Source: Eleusine coracana subsp. coracana
Taxonomy: Eukaryota; Streptophyta; Magnoliopsida; Poales; Poaceae
Reading direction: 5' to 3'
Assembly (NCBI GenBank): GCA_032690845.1
Contig: CM064420.1
Span: 57,772,707 to 57,836,706, forward strand
Length of the DNA: 64,000 nt
Shown here in pieces: positions 10,465 through 20,915 of the stretch (its first letter is position 1; every line of letters starts with the position of its first letter). The translations under genes and the position numbers were made by a program. The notes beneath the pieces are model-generated. The model saw only the letters and a program-made list of their open reading frames with translations, had not been told where the DNA came from and ran no database searches.

Positions 10465-12054
10465 TGAATGTTGCCTAGAGGGGGGGGGTGAATAGGCAAG
10501 TATCCCTGAAAGTCACTTAATTTAAATAATTAATAGCACAGGAAAACTTTGTCCGACTGGATTGTCCGACTATAGTAGGATATTGTCCGATTACTTCAAA
10601 TATCCGACTAGAGCGGGACAATGTCCGACGACCTCGCAGCGGAAATTAGATTGGTCGACGGAACGGACAAGTTTGCACGATTCAAGCTAGGAGAAGCAAG
10701 CTAAGAAAGCAAGAAGGCAACAGCAAAAGGGCCACTAGCTAGCAAGCAACCTACACATGCAAATCTAAGAAAGTAAGCACTACAACTAGCTACATAATGA
10801 AACAACAAGCGAGGCACACAAGCAGGAATTAATCAAAGACAAAAAGAGACAAGGAGACACAATGATTTTTCACCGAAGTTCAGCTCCACCAAGAAGCCTA
10901 CGTCTCCGTTGAGGGATCCACCAAGGACCGGGTCTCTTTCAACCCTAAACCTCTTCATGCTGCCACCAAGGCAAGCTTGAGCTTCACTATGAATCTCCAC
11001 AAAGGAGGGGCCAATACAAACTTTCCGCGTCTCAACCACAAACTTGAGAGCTCTCCGAGCGATGCCTAACCGTCTAGGGGATGAATCCCCAAGAGTAATA
11101 AACACAAAGGATGCCGGTGTTGAGGATGAACCAAGTGCTCTTGAGTGGAATATATTGCTCAATCAAATCTCCTCAAATCTTCTCTCAAACCCACCAAGGA
11201 TTGGAGTAGGAACCAAGGGAGGAGAAGTGGAGTGCTCAGATGTGTTGGGAATGTGTTTTTCAGTAGTGGAAGTGGCCAACCGACCAAAGGGGGTCGGGGT
11301 GGCCTTTTATAGTCGAGACATGAAAAATGGCCGTTGGAGTCGGACATTGTCCGACAAATTGATGTGCATGGCTCTAGAGTCCGAAAAGATTGTCCGAGGG
11401 ACTCGGACATTGCTCTGGTCATTGGGTAGTCGGACATTGTCCGATGGAGTCGGATATTGTCCGACTCGGTGAATGTGCACGGTTCTGGAGTCCGACGGGA
11501 TTAACCGATGGGGTCGGATTTTCTGGAGTCGGACATTGTCCGGGTGAGTCGGACATTGTCCTACTAGAGTCAGACATTGTCCTGCTCCGACTGGAAAAAA
11601 GCTGCGCAAGGTTCGGTAGTCCGACTGAGTCGGACATTGTCCGACTACACTGGAATTTTTGGTGTGTGCAAGGTTCTGTAGTCCGACCCGATTATCCGAC
11701 GGGGTCGATCATTATCCGACTACAAAAGATTTTGTGGGGGAATTTAATTCTGGAAATATGATTTGAGCACTTGGTCTTTCAACACTTATTTCTTTTGTGT
11801 CCCCCTTGATAGTACGGTGTACCTATACTCAAGATGAAAGATAAAAACATTAAGCCTTGATTCTTGAGCGTAGATACTTCTTTTCAATATTTGCACTTTG
11901 TTGGCTTTTCTTTTCTTTCTCTTTTAGACTTCCTTGTTCTCATATTTATCAATAATTAGAAACTGTGCACATACTCAATGGAAATATTAGTCCTCTTTAA
12001 TTGTATTAACGTCAATCACTCAAAACCATAATTAGAGGCCTAGATGCACTTTCA
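10465..12054 (-). repeat. 5' LTR of the copia element, with promoter
   Basis: The 1590-bp repeat begins and ends with TG...CA like its partner at 292-1892. On the minus strand the U3 region (12054 downwards) contains the palindrome array at about 11339-11720, followed by a TATA box TATAAAAG at 11304-11311, so transcription should start near 11275. More copies of the motif lie in the transcribed part near 10553-10630. Confidence 0.92.
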
Positions 12055-12059
12055 AAGCC
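12055..12059. other. Target-site duplication AAGCC (right copy)
   Basis: AAGCC follows the CTTTCA end of the LTR at 12054 and matches 287-291. Confidence 0.9.
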
Positions 12060-12205
12060 ACGGTTAGGTCCAGCGGATACAAAAAGAAGTTTCAATTTAG
12101 AGAGAGCAGGAAGCCAAGCTCCGCGCGGAAGAAAAATCTGATCCTTTGCTAAATACCAATGAGCGTACCAGAAACTGGGTGTATGATCCTTTGCTAAGTA
12201 CGAGA
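12060..12205 (+). pseudogene. CACTA transposase-associated ORF, part downstream of the copia insertion
   Basis: This continues the ORF that ends at 286. Directly after the duplicated AAGCC it reads PRLGPA, then in neighbouring frames YKKKFQF and EAKLRAEEKSDPLLNTNERTRNWVY, the usual end of the same domain (NERTRNW). Small indels have shifted the frame at least twice. A short segment, gatcctttgctaa/gtac, occurs twice at about 12138 and 12185. The order and sense fit a single gene split by the retrotransposon. Confidence 0.55.
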
Positions 12206-13770
12206 TAAAGTGTCGTATGACGATCAAATTTTGGACAATCCTACGGACGATGTGGACTACCCGACATTCAAATTGGGTAATCCCGTTATATCAAAAAACA
12301 TGTACAAGAAACTGTCGTGGGAGATGCGGAAGTTGCATGATTGGTACATGATGGCATCGAAGGAAGGGGTCACCACAATCACTTGTAGGATTCCAACTGA
12401 GGTGTTCAGTGAAGAAGACAAACAAACCTTAGGCCTATTTTGGGAGGATGTCCACAACAAGTTTCATCTAGGCAAGATGGATGCCACCTTCATCACCTTG
12501 TGGTGCATGTAAGTTTCACGTTCGATCTACTTCGTATTTCAAGCACAATTCAATATATTATCTTATATCTTTTTTTTGGTAGCATGAACTCTTTTTTTCA
12601 AAGAAAGAGGATTGATAGAAAATATTGGAAGGTGGCCTACGTCAACCCGAACCACATCAATCAAAGCAGGATAAACCCAATAGTAAATCTGGATCACTAT
12701 CCGGATAAGACACCGGCAGAGATAGGTGAAATGAAGGTGGTCCTGAGAAATGAAGCAAGGACTCGGGTTATGAATTATTTATGCGAGTGCTTACTGAAGT
12801 GGCAAGATTGACAATGCATCTTGGCCCCCTACAACTTCAAGTAAGTTGGACCACTACTACCTTCGTCATCTATCATATGTTGAAGTTAAATCCAATCGTA
12901 AGTAACTTGTTAACATTCTTGTAGCGATCATTAGATCTGTTTTATAATAATTCCCCAAAATGAGTACCTTCTGGTGCTAGACAGTCTCGACTACGACAAG
13001 AATTTATATAACGATATTGTGAAAGTCATAGATAGGTAACAAATTAGTCTATATATATATGATTTGATAATGTTAATATCATCTAATGAAGTTTTTCTCG
13101 ACCGTTTAGTGTTTACGAGAAATATGTCATAGCGGGAGGGAAATGTCATCCAAGACGAAAAAATAAGATGTACTTTCATCATAACTTTTGGGTAAGATTT
13201 ATAAGTATCACATACATGTCTTTATTGTAATATCCATCATATAAAATATAACTAACTTGTGTTCTCTACTATATAGTGCTTTAAACAAGTAAAAGATAGT
13301 GTGCATTGTGGCTACTACACATGTGTGTTCGCGTATAGCTCGTCATCTTACCTAGACCATATCGTTCAGGAGTCGGATGAAAAGGTAAGTTGTTTTTGTT
13401 TATGTCCATTTTACTTTACTCGAACAGTGAAGTTTTGAGATCTTATATTAACATACTCTACTCATGTGACACAGAGAGGCATAAGGGAAAAGGCACAATG
13501 GACTGTAAAGATGAAGAGGAACGCCGAGATCAGAAAGGGTATGATTTCTCAAGAACACATTTATTTGAATACAAATAACATGTATTGTGTTGTAGCTTCT
13601 CTTTGTCATTTTTTTGGAAGAGGTAATTAGTCCAGAAGGGAAGTGTTTTGATTCAAATGGTGATCTAGCAATAAATCATAGGTCCCTTTGTGAGTGGGTT
13701 GGTTCAAGAGCACCATATGAACCCAATGCGTCGAAGAAAAATAATGATTATACATTAAGGTTCATATAAG
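12206..13770 (+). pseudogene. CACTA ULP1-like cysteine protease gene (decayed)
   Basis: At least five exon-like blocks with GT-AG borders can be read: to 12508, from 12583 to about 12837, about 12923-13035, about 13108-13191, and about 13279-13384, followed by blocks near 13473 and 13620-13770. They encode a C48/ULP1-type peptidase as carried by grass CACTA elements. The family triad can be followed: His in a DH-stop block near 12927, Asp in LLVLDSLDYDKNLYN, and Cys in VHCGYYTC. The conserved Trp after the His is a TAG stop, and a TGA occurs earlier after KWQD (about 12809), so it is not functional. In living elements such proteins are accessory; their role in transposition is not settled. 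Confidence 0.65.
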
Positions 13771-13929
13771 ACATTTTATAATCTTCATTGAACATTTTGA
13801 TGATAATGTTGTATATATTTTATAATGAGATATAAATATCTATGATGAGATGTTATAAATTTCTGTGTATGTAGAATCTGTGATTTCTGTATATTTGCTA
13901 AATTTTATTTTTTTTAAAACATAACAAGT

Positions 13930-14160
13930 AGTGGCGGTTGATGTTATCAACCGCCACTACTAATAGCCAACAATAGCGGCGGTTGGTGTTATCAACTACC
14001 GTTATTAATGGCAGACAATAGCGACGGTTGATATCTTCAACCGCCACTAATAATGTCTCTGTAGCGGTGGTTTATTTGGACGACAGACCACCCACCGCTA
14101 TAAACGTTTATTTGTAGCTACGTTTGTGTAGCGGCAGGGTGGTCTGCCTACCGCTGCGAG
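13930..14160. repeat. CACTA subterminal hairpin array
   Basis: Consecutive inverted repeats of about 45-50 bp are built on GGCGGTTG/CAACCGCC. The first has two perfect 12-bp arms (13930-13941 and 13947-13958, AGTGGCGGTTGA and its complement) around a 5-base loop. Two more degenerate copies follow (about 13975-14008 and 14021-14052), then a related stem built on GCGGTGG/CCACCGC (about 14077-14100). Subterminal repeats are typical of CACTA elements, where the transposase binds. Confidence 0.65.
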
Positions 14161-14568
14161 CTTTTCTAATAGCCGTTACAGGCCTGTTTTGTTGTTATGA
14201 TTTACCTCCTAGAAGTAACTCCTTAAAAAAAAGATCAACATCTTTCCCCTTCATTTTTCTAATTTTTCAGACACCATACAAATATCTTATCCCGAGCAAA
14301 AATTTGAGCAGAGTATAGCCCAACCTGAAAAAGGCAAAGATCATTTATAATTTCACACCAGTGGCAGTAGGTTCATTTCACCGCCACCGGGAGTTCGATC
14401 CATTCCGATGGTGATGTGTGATGACATCAGCGCGCATTGTCAACCGGAATTGGGATGCTTTCCAATGAGGCTGCAAGGCCGATGTCACCTCCAACGGCCA
14501 CTAGGACAATGGCGGTGGATATCCTCTTGCTTGTCATGTGGTTTTAGGACGTGTATTACTGTAGACCC

Positions 14569-14584
14569 TATTATACTAGTGGTA
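14569..14584 (+). other. Candidate CACTA 3' terminus with possible target duplication
   Basis: The string TATACTAGTG ends at 14581. Its reverse complement starts CACTAGTATA, like the CACTAGTAGA ends of some grass CACTA elements. The next three bases, GTA (14582-14584), would be the target duplication. The matching left end is outside the window. Confidence 0.4.
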
Positions 14585-14627
14585 CAGAGAAAACCAAACG
14601 GTAGATCAAAAATTGGGTGAAAATCTT

Positions 14628-14981
14628 AAGTCAGTCTCAATATATAGTTTTATCTCATAATTTTTAAGTGTGTTATATTAGATTTAGATTTTTTATTTGA
14701 TAGATGAAATACTCACTCTCATGTATAGTTTTATTTCACGATTTCATAAACACGTCAGTATTAAATTGATTGTATTTAGATTGGTCAAAATATGTTAAGA
14801 TAAAAATTTATGCTTTTAATGGTAATTTTAATTGAGTTTTATACCTATGAAATAGTGTCAAATGAGTTTCATCTAATGAAACCTCTTTTCTCTCGTTCAT
14901 CTTAATTGCTTTGCTATGTCATCTATTTTACTGATGTGGCAATTTATTTAATACAAATAAAACTAGCATTAAGACTGGCTT
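14628..14981. mobile_element. MITE with 14-bp terminal inverted repeats
   Basis: AAGTCAGTCTCAAT at the left and the complement of AAGCCAGTCTTAAT at the right match at 12 of 14 positions and enclose 354 bp of AT-rich, non-coding DNA. The interior (gaaact..., gtcatctattttactgatgtggca) resembles the MITE at 27189-27532. A clear target duplication was not found. Confidence 0.5.
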
Positions 14982-15192
14982 TTGGTTTTATCGAAAAACT
15001 GATGTCCGTTGTTGTAACTGGGCTGGAGCAATTTTATCGAAGACCGTGTACGGTTCTGTTAACTATGGGACCAAGCCACCAAGGCAAATACGACAGTCAT
15101 TCTTTGATTTACCTACGCTCTTGGACTCACCGAGTACTTAGCTTTTTTTTTTTTTACTTAGGGTTAGGGGTAAATAAAAAAAGAAGTAGTAA

Positions 15193-15575
15193 GACCCTGT
15201 TTGGATTTTCTAGTTGGCTAAACTTTAGCCTCCTAAAGTTTAGTCAATTAAAATTTAGCCAACTAAACTTTAGTAGGTATATGTTTGGATCCATAGCTAA
15301 AATCCTTGACTAAACAAAAAATAGACATGTCTATCCTTTATTAACTAATTAAAAAGTAGAAATATATATGGGTTGAAGGAAAATATCATATGTGAGGAGG
15401 GGTAGTTTTGACTTTAGTGACCTTTTCTCTAGTTTAGGAGATTTTAATAGGGTTGGAGTGACTAGAGAACTAAAGTTTAGGAGATGGGCTAACTAAAGTT
15501 TAGAAGATCATGTTTGGAGCAAAAATAATTAAAGTTTAGCCAATTAAAATTTAGGAGGTGGATCCAAACAGGACC
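15193..15575. mobile_element. Tourist-like (PIF/Harbinger) MITE, 383 bp
   Basis: The ends GACCCTGTTTGGAT and (reverse complement of the right end) GGTCCTGTTTGGAT form terminal inverted repeats, flanked by TAA at 15190-15192 and 15576-15578. The interior carries several inverted copies of CTAAAGTTTAG/CTAAACTTTAG, giving a strong foldback. No coding capacity. Confidence 0.7.
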
Positions 15576-15578
15576 TAA

Positions 15579-16660
15579 GATTACAGTTAAAAAACTCTCC
15601 TAATGTATTAGAACGACAACAGAAAAAACAGTATAATACTGTGCTGCACAAGAATCATTGTACCATTCCCCTCCAAAAGTATTAGTACCAACACATGTTT
15701 ACTGACAAATGACACTTCAATTTGTGACAATGGTGTATACAATATGACGGATTCTCAAATATATGTATATACAATATAAAAGTTTATGATCTGAAAAGAT
15801 ACTGCAACGACGGCTATACTAGTCATAAATTAGTACATAACAAAATGAGAATAACGGACGACACCCTGTCACAGAAGGCCTCATATGTCATGCATCTCCC
15901 ACGATTCATCATTGTTCATCATCCGCGAAATTTAAACCGTAAGCTACAAACTTTCACCTACATATTTTTTTACGCGTAGGAGATATATAGTTTCTATAAT
16001 AGAACCATAGGATTTTTTTTTTTTGGAAAATCAACATTCTAACACGCACAAAAAATTAAAGAAGAAAATGTTTTCTCAGGTCCAGGACCTAATGTGCAAT
16101 GTGGTTACCCACAGGCAGCCGCAATTTTTCACACACTTAGTTTGCGACTTCATATATTCTCGACGATGACCTCCATGACTAAGGCCCCTTCTGTTGTTTT
16201 AAGAAACCAAGTTTTAAAAGTTGAATGATCGGGTCAGTTTATTGTCTGTTTCCTAAAAAAATAGTTTCTTATTTTCTAAGAAATCAAAGAATCTGGCTCA
16301 ACCCACCTAATGCTAGTTTTTGCCTCAATCTAATTTATTAATAATTTTTCAAAAGCTGGTTATAGAATTTAAAAAGCAGGATCCAAACAACCTTACCATG
16401 TTTTTATTTAAAAACCAGTTTATAGAAAGAAAATAAATCTGATTCGTCAAATAGGATCTAAACTACCTATATTTTCTAGCTAGATTCTCCATGCCACCAC
16501 GGCCATCTTGCTGTGTCTTACACATGTATATAATTATAAGCTGTATATTCTGGCGGAACCGTACGTGACCATATTCACAACTTGCTACATATATTTCTTT
16601 GTTTAATAAGAAAAAAAATGCTACATATGTTGATATAAAGACAAGTTTTAGCTAATAACA
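15579..16660. other. Intergenic DNA upstream of the P450 gene
   Basis: AT-rich with no credible gene. A weak inverted-repeat pair (AAGGCCCC near 16182 against CCAAACAACCTT near 16383) may be an old MITE, but no target duplication supports it. Confidence 0.4.
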
Positions 16661-16730
16661 TACTATGTATTATTAAAGCGTCACTCTCTTATGCTGGAGT
16701 GCCTGATCTAATACTGATGCTTGTAAGCAG

Positions 16731-16745
16731 TGGATAAATAGCGGA
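16731..16745 (+). promoter_or_regulatory. Probable TATA box of the P450 gene
   Basis: GATAAATAGC (ATAAATA at 16734-16740) stands about 80 bases before the P450 start codon, leaving room for a short leader. No other TATA-like site is closer. Confidence 0.4.
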
Positions 16746-16816
16746 GTATATGGAGCCTGATCCTCACCGCAGTAGCGTACTATAGTAGTAGGACTTGTGA
16801 AGTGCACGGAGAGCAC

Positions 16817-17615
16817 ATGGAATCCAGCATTGTCGTCCCCGGCGCCATCCTGCTGCTTATTGTGGCACTGCTCACGCTGCTGCTGGTGCGAAATGGGAGG
16901 AGTAGTGCCCACCTGCGACGACGACCACCGCTACCGCCCGGCCCCACCCCTCTTATTCCTGTCGTGAGCCATCTGCGCCTCCTGAACAAGCAGACGCCGC
17001 CGCCGCTCCACCGCACCCTAGCGCGCCTCGCCGCGCGCCACGGCCCCGTCTTCCGCCTGCGCTTCGGGTCACGCCTCGCCGTCGTGGTGTCCTCCGCCGC
17101 GGCCGCCGAGGAGTGCCTCGGCGGCGCGCAGGACGTCGCGTTCGCGGACCGGCCGCGGCTGCCCTCCGACGAGATCCTCTCCTACGGCTGCACCACCATG
17201 GGCACCGCCAACTACGGGCCCTACTGGCGCCGCGTCCGCCGCTTCACCGTCGCCGAGATGCTCTCCGCGCAGCGGGTGCAGCACTTCGCCGGCGTCCACG
17301 AGCGGGAGGCGTGGACCATGGCGCGGCGCCTCCGCATCGTCTCCAGCGCGGCGCAAGGGCCTGCGCGGGTGGAGCTCAAGTCGAGGCTATACGAGATGCT
17401 TATGAACGCCACGTTGGGCACCATCTGCGCGAGGGCGCCCACGTACGATTTACAACAATTAATATAATTGATTGACGGAGAATCACTTACGTATAACTGT
17501 ATAAGAAAAAATAAACAATTGACGATGTATAGTATATACTTCCCCGCAGAAAAAAATGACCTATACTCAGTTAGCTAGTAGAGATCGAGATTATGACGAA
17601 TGATAATTACGATGC

Positions 17616-17655
<40 letters not shown>

Positions 17656-19769
17656 TAACTGTTTTTATTTTATTTTCATTCATGTAGCGACAGTGATGGG
17701 GCATCAGGTGAGGTGGGAGAGGAGGCCCGATGGTTCAGGGAGATGGTGGAAGAGTCGATGGCGTTGGCGTCCACGGCGTGGGATTTCCTTCCGGCGCCCC
17801 TGCGGTGGCTGGACGTGGGCGGCTTACGGCGGCGGCTGTGGCAGCTGCGGGAAAGCCGTACCAGCTTCATGCAGGTTATCATCGACGGGGAGAGGAAGCG
17901 CATGATGGACAAGCAGACTGCGTCGGCGCCGCCAACAAGGACCATAATCGGAGTGCTGCTGGAGATGCAGAACAAGGAACCGGAGGCCTTCCCCGACCAC
18001 CTCATTCGCTCCTTCTGCATTGTAAGTCGTTAACAGAAAAAGTTATTTGTACAGCAGAACCAGAGTATAAAGTAGTAAACTCTTTAAACAAATGGAGATA
18101 TTGTAATTCAAAGTATATACCTCTATATACTATAATTTGTATCTTAAATGCTCCACTATATAGTACTCAAATAAACTCCATATCTTTAACCTTATTAATA
18201 CTATGCTGATGAAAAAGCAGGTAAGCAACTCGCTTTAACATTTAGTCTCTCTGCTCAAGAATATAACTATTTCTGGATTTGGTAAAGTAAATTATTTCTA
18301 ACTTTGACTAACAATATTTGCAAAAGTATTACTTTAATTATAAAGAAGTACATATTTTGATTCATGATAAATCTAATTGTATTACTTATACAAGTTTGAA
18401 TATATTTTCTTTGCTATTAATAGTCAAAGCTATAAGTGCTTCACTTTGACCAAATAAACTTGTACTCCCTTCATATTTCTTTTGTTGATGTTTAGACAAA
18501 AAAAACTTAGTGCAAAAATTAAGCTAAACCCACTGTCCTAATGTCAACAATTTCCGTCCGGAGGTAGTATATGCTTATTATATTCTTTGGACGGAGAGAG
18601 TATACACTTGTTAATCTACTTTTTGAAATGTCACAAAAGGGGGAAGGTACTGGTCTCCTGTTACCCGCAAAATAAAATAAAATAACTCTGTTACATCTAC
18701 GACATAGCTAATGGTTGTAACTGCCAGCAAAAATACTCAGTTGCTTGAAATCTTGGTGACATCTCACGCAAATTTTATTACCTATATATCTTCACAAACG
18801 TTCGTTTACCTTTTTCTTCAGAGATGTATATGTATGTTTGTACTTTTGATAACTAGTAAATGAAATATGCATTACTAATTAATTGAGGCAACAGATCTCA
18901 ATTAATAAAGTTCTTTTTTGTATTATTTTCAAGAGTTCCCTCACAACAGCAGCGATGAGTTCTTCGGACACAATCGAATGGGCTATGTCTCTCTTGCTAA
19001 ACAACCCTGACGTGATGGCAAAAGCTCGAGACGAAATTGATGCGTGTATAGGGAAACCAGTACGCCTGATTGAGGCAACAGATCTCCCAAAGCTACATTA
19101 TCTTCGGTGCATCATCATGGAGACACTTCGCCTGTACCCTGCGGTGCCGTTTCTTGTTCCTCGTCAATCTTCCGCCGACTGCACCATCCATGGATTTCAC
19201 ATTCCCAAGGGGACCATGCTTCTTGTGAACACATTTGCAATCCACAGAGATCCTGAGCTATGGAAGGAACCAACTAACTTTATTCCCGAAAGGTATTGTA
19301 TAAATGTAGGGAAATATTAATTGCAAATACCTCTTGGTAGAATCATGAGCCCTCATAAATAAATTATGAACAAGTTTACCAATAAAGAGGATCGGTTGAC
19401 AACATTAAAAATCAAAGTTGATTCCGTTTTTTTTAGAAAAATGCAGATTAAATTGACAAACGTCCAGTAAGAAAATAATGTGAAAAAATGAGAATTGTGC
19501 CCTATATTGTTGTCATTTTTTTTTGTGTGTGATTTCAGTTTTGTCTCATATTCATGCATGTAACTGCAAATTCTACAAGTGTAATTTTCTCATAACTCCT
19601 TAATAAAGCATCTAAAATATATTTTATGGTATTGCCAACTTCACTGAGAAAATTGTACATGTGAAATATGGAAAGGGTATAGATAACTCCACCGAGACAT
19701 AATCAAACATGTAGAAGGGTATTCACAATTTAAACACATATTCTAACTAATCTCTCTCTCTCTCTCTCT

Positions 19770-19803
<34 letters not shown>

Positions 19804-20064
19804 AGGTTTGAGGAGGGGAAGAATGAAGTCAAGATAATGCTTCCATTTGGTATGGGAAGACGACGATGCCCAGGAGAGATTTTAGGCATGCAAATGGTGT
19901 GTCTTGCTTTAGGGACTATGATCCAGTGCTTCACCTGGGAAAGAGTGGGACATGCACTTGTGGACATGACTGAAGGCTCCGGCTTAACCATGCCAAAGAA
20001 AGTGCCTTTGGAAGCCTTGTGTCAACCTCAGGCCACTATGATGGATCTTCTATCAAAGACCTAG
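16817..20064 (+). CDS. Cytochrome P450 monooxygenase, CYP81-like
   Basis: Four exons, 16817-17442, 17688-18021, 18934-19292 and 19806-20064, join with GT-AG borders and matching phases into 525 codons plus stop, the usual length of a plant A-type P450. Features in order: N-terminal membrane anchor (about 5-25), proline-rich hinge PPLPPGPTP, C-helix WRRVRRF (W137), I-helix (321-340), ETLR (383-386), FIPERF, and the heme loop FGMGRRRCPG with the heme cysteine at 461. It should be an ER-bound haem-thiolate enzyme using NADPH-P450 reductase; CYP81 members hydroxylate flavonoids, indoles or herbicides, but the substrate here is unknown. The I-helix lacks the conserved Asp-Thr pair: Met328-Ser329 replace it. 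Exon 1-2 splicing (GTACGA donor) is the least certain join. The first ATG in a good context (CACATGG) was taken as start. Confidence 0.85.
17615..17655. repeat. (TA)n(GA)n microsatellite in P450 intron 1
   Basis: About 22 bases of TA repeat followed by 19 bases of GA repeat, just upstream of the exon-2 acceptor at 17687. Likely polymorphic. Confidence 0.9.
18475..18567. mobile_element. Short Stowaway-like MITE in P450 intron 2
   Basis: CTCCCTTCATATTTCTTTTGTTGA at the left pairs with the complement of the right end (CTACCTCCGGACGGAAATTGTTGA). TA flanks both sides, as for Tc1/mariner-type Stowaway elements. A further Stowaway-like end (ggacggagagagta, about 18589-18602) follows, suggesting nested copies. 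Confidence 0.55.
19751..19805. repeat. CT-rich microsatellite forming the P450 intron-3 polypyrimidine tract
   Basis: About 54 bases of almost pure CT end in TCTAG, so the repeat runs directly into the acceptor AG at 19804-19805. Length changes here alter the polypyrimidine tract only. Confidence 0.9.
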
Positions 20065-20915
20065 AAGTTTCATGTCTAGTTTTTTGTGCTTCAAAGTAAT
20101 TCTTATATGAACTTAATTGTTACTACCTTTCAAAATTTAAGTTGTTCATGGTTGTTTAATCACATATTTTGTTGTAATAACTGTGTCAGTACTCTATATG
20201 TATGTAATAAATTGGGGATATAGCTATATGTTTCTATTCCAATATATAGTCACCTATACTATGCTGCAAATGTATTTCTAAACATCTCCTCTATACCCCT
20301 TTTCTATCAGGAAACTGTAAGATCATGTTTCTCCAACACACTCCAGCCACAAAGCACGATATGGGACATGCCACAACACAATCGTGTGGCTAAAGCATAA
20401 TCTTAACAACTGGTACAATTTGTGTAACAATAAAAATTTTGTATGTGTATGGCTAAAGCATAAGTTTTTTTTAGAGCAAGAAGTACAGACTCTTAGGAAT
20501 GTATTGCAACATAAAAGCACATAAGCTGCATGAAAAATGAAAGCATTAGTATACAAGTTCATAATTTCATCACAAAGAAGTTACTTTTAAGAGTTTATTT
20601 GTTCTACCACCGGCTAGAATGCATAAGCCATACTTTTGCAGTAGCACGAACACAGCACATCTTCTGGCACTAGCAGCTGCTAATTGTACAGGCCCTCAAA
20701 CAAGGAGCATACAAACCCTTTGGCCGTAATCATTGGTCCTAAAGACGAGAACTATAGCCCCATATGAACAAGACAGACTGGGCACCACGCCAGGGTCAAA
20801 GGGAAGACAGGACTGGAGAGCGACAGGAACCTAGCTGGTTAGTGGAACAGCAGACAAGAGGAAGAAGTCTGAGATATACTTTCTCTTCTCCCCACTAAGA
20901 AGCAGAGTAGTCAGC
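20065..20915. other. Region between convergent genes (P450 3' end and KEN/D-box gene 3' end)
   Basis: The two genes converge here. Expected 3' UTR and poly(A) sequence of the P450 (aataaattgggg near 20206) occupies the left part. Nothing else coding is visible. Confidence 0.5.

Larger units (their letters stand above)
292..12054 (-). mobile_element. Full-length Ty1/copia LTR retrotransposon, SIRE (Opie/Ji-like) lineage
   Basis: This 11.76-kb element has two LTRs (292-1892 and 10465-12054) that start TGAATGTTGCC and end CTTTCA, flanked by the 5-bp duplication AAGCC (287-291 and 12055-12059). All coding is on the minus strand, so the 5' LTR is the right-hand one. In element order there are a primer-binding site, gag, protease, integrase, RT, RNase H, an extra ORF in the envelope-like position, a polypurine tract and the 3' LTR. 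Integrase before RT, and the RT motif YVDD, place it in copia; the gag type, large size and extra 3' ORF fit the SIRE lineage. Each ORF has at least one stop or frameshift, so it cannot move on its own. Confidence 0.93.
1..14581 (+). mobile_element. CACTA (En/Spm-type) DNA transposon, 5' part outside the window
   Basis: Three kinds of signal agree. The left edge encodes the end of a plant Transposase_24-like ORF, which resumes after the copia insertion. Downstream lies a multi-exon ULP1-protease-like gene with the CGYYTC-type active-site motif that accompanies grass CACTA elements. Hairpin-rich subterminal repeats follow at 13930-14160, and a candidate terminus ...TACTAGTG (reverse complement CACTAGTA) ends at 14581. 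The ORFs carry stops in frame, so the copy is dead. Its 5' terminus is not in the window. The 3' boundary is inferred from the terminal motif only; a matching 5' end and 3-bp target duplication could not be checked. Confidence 0.7.

Noticed and set aside
17069..17475. Arg/Ala-rich ORFs overlapping the P450
   Set aside because: They are alternative frames of the GC-rich first exon; only the P450 frame has family motifs.
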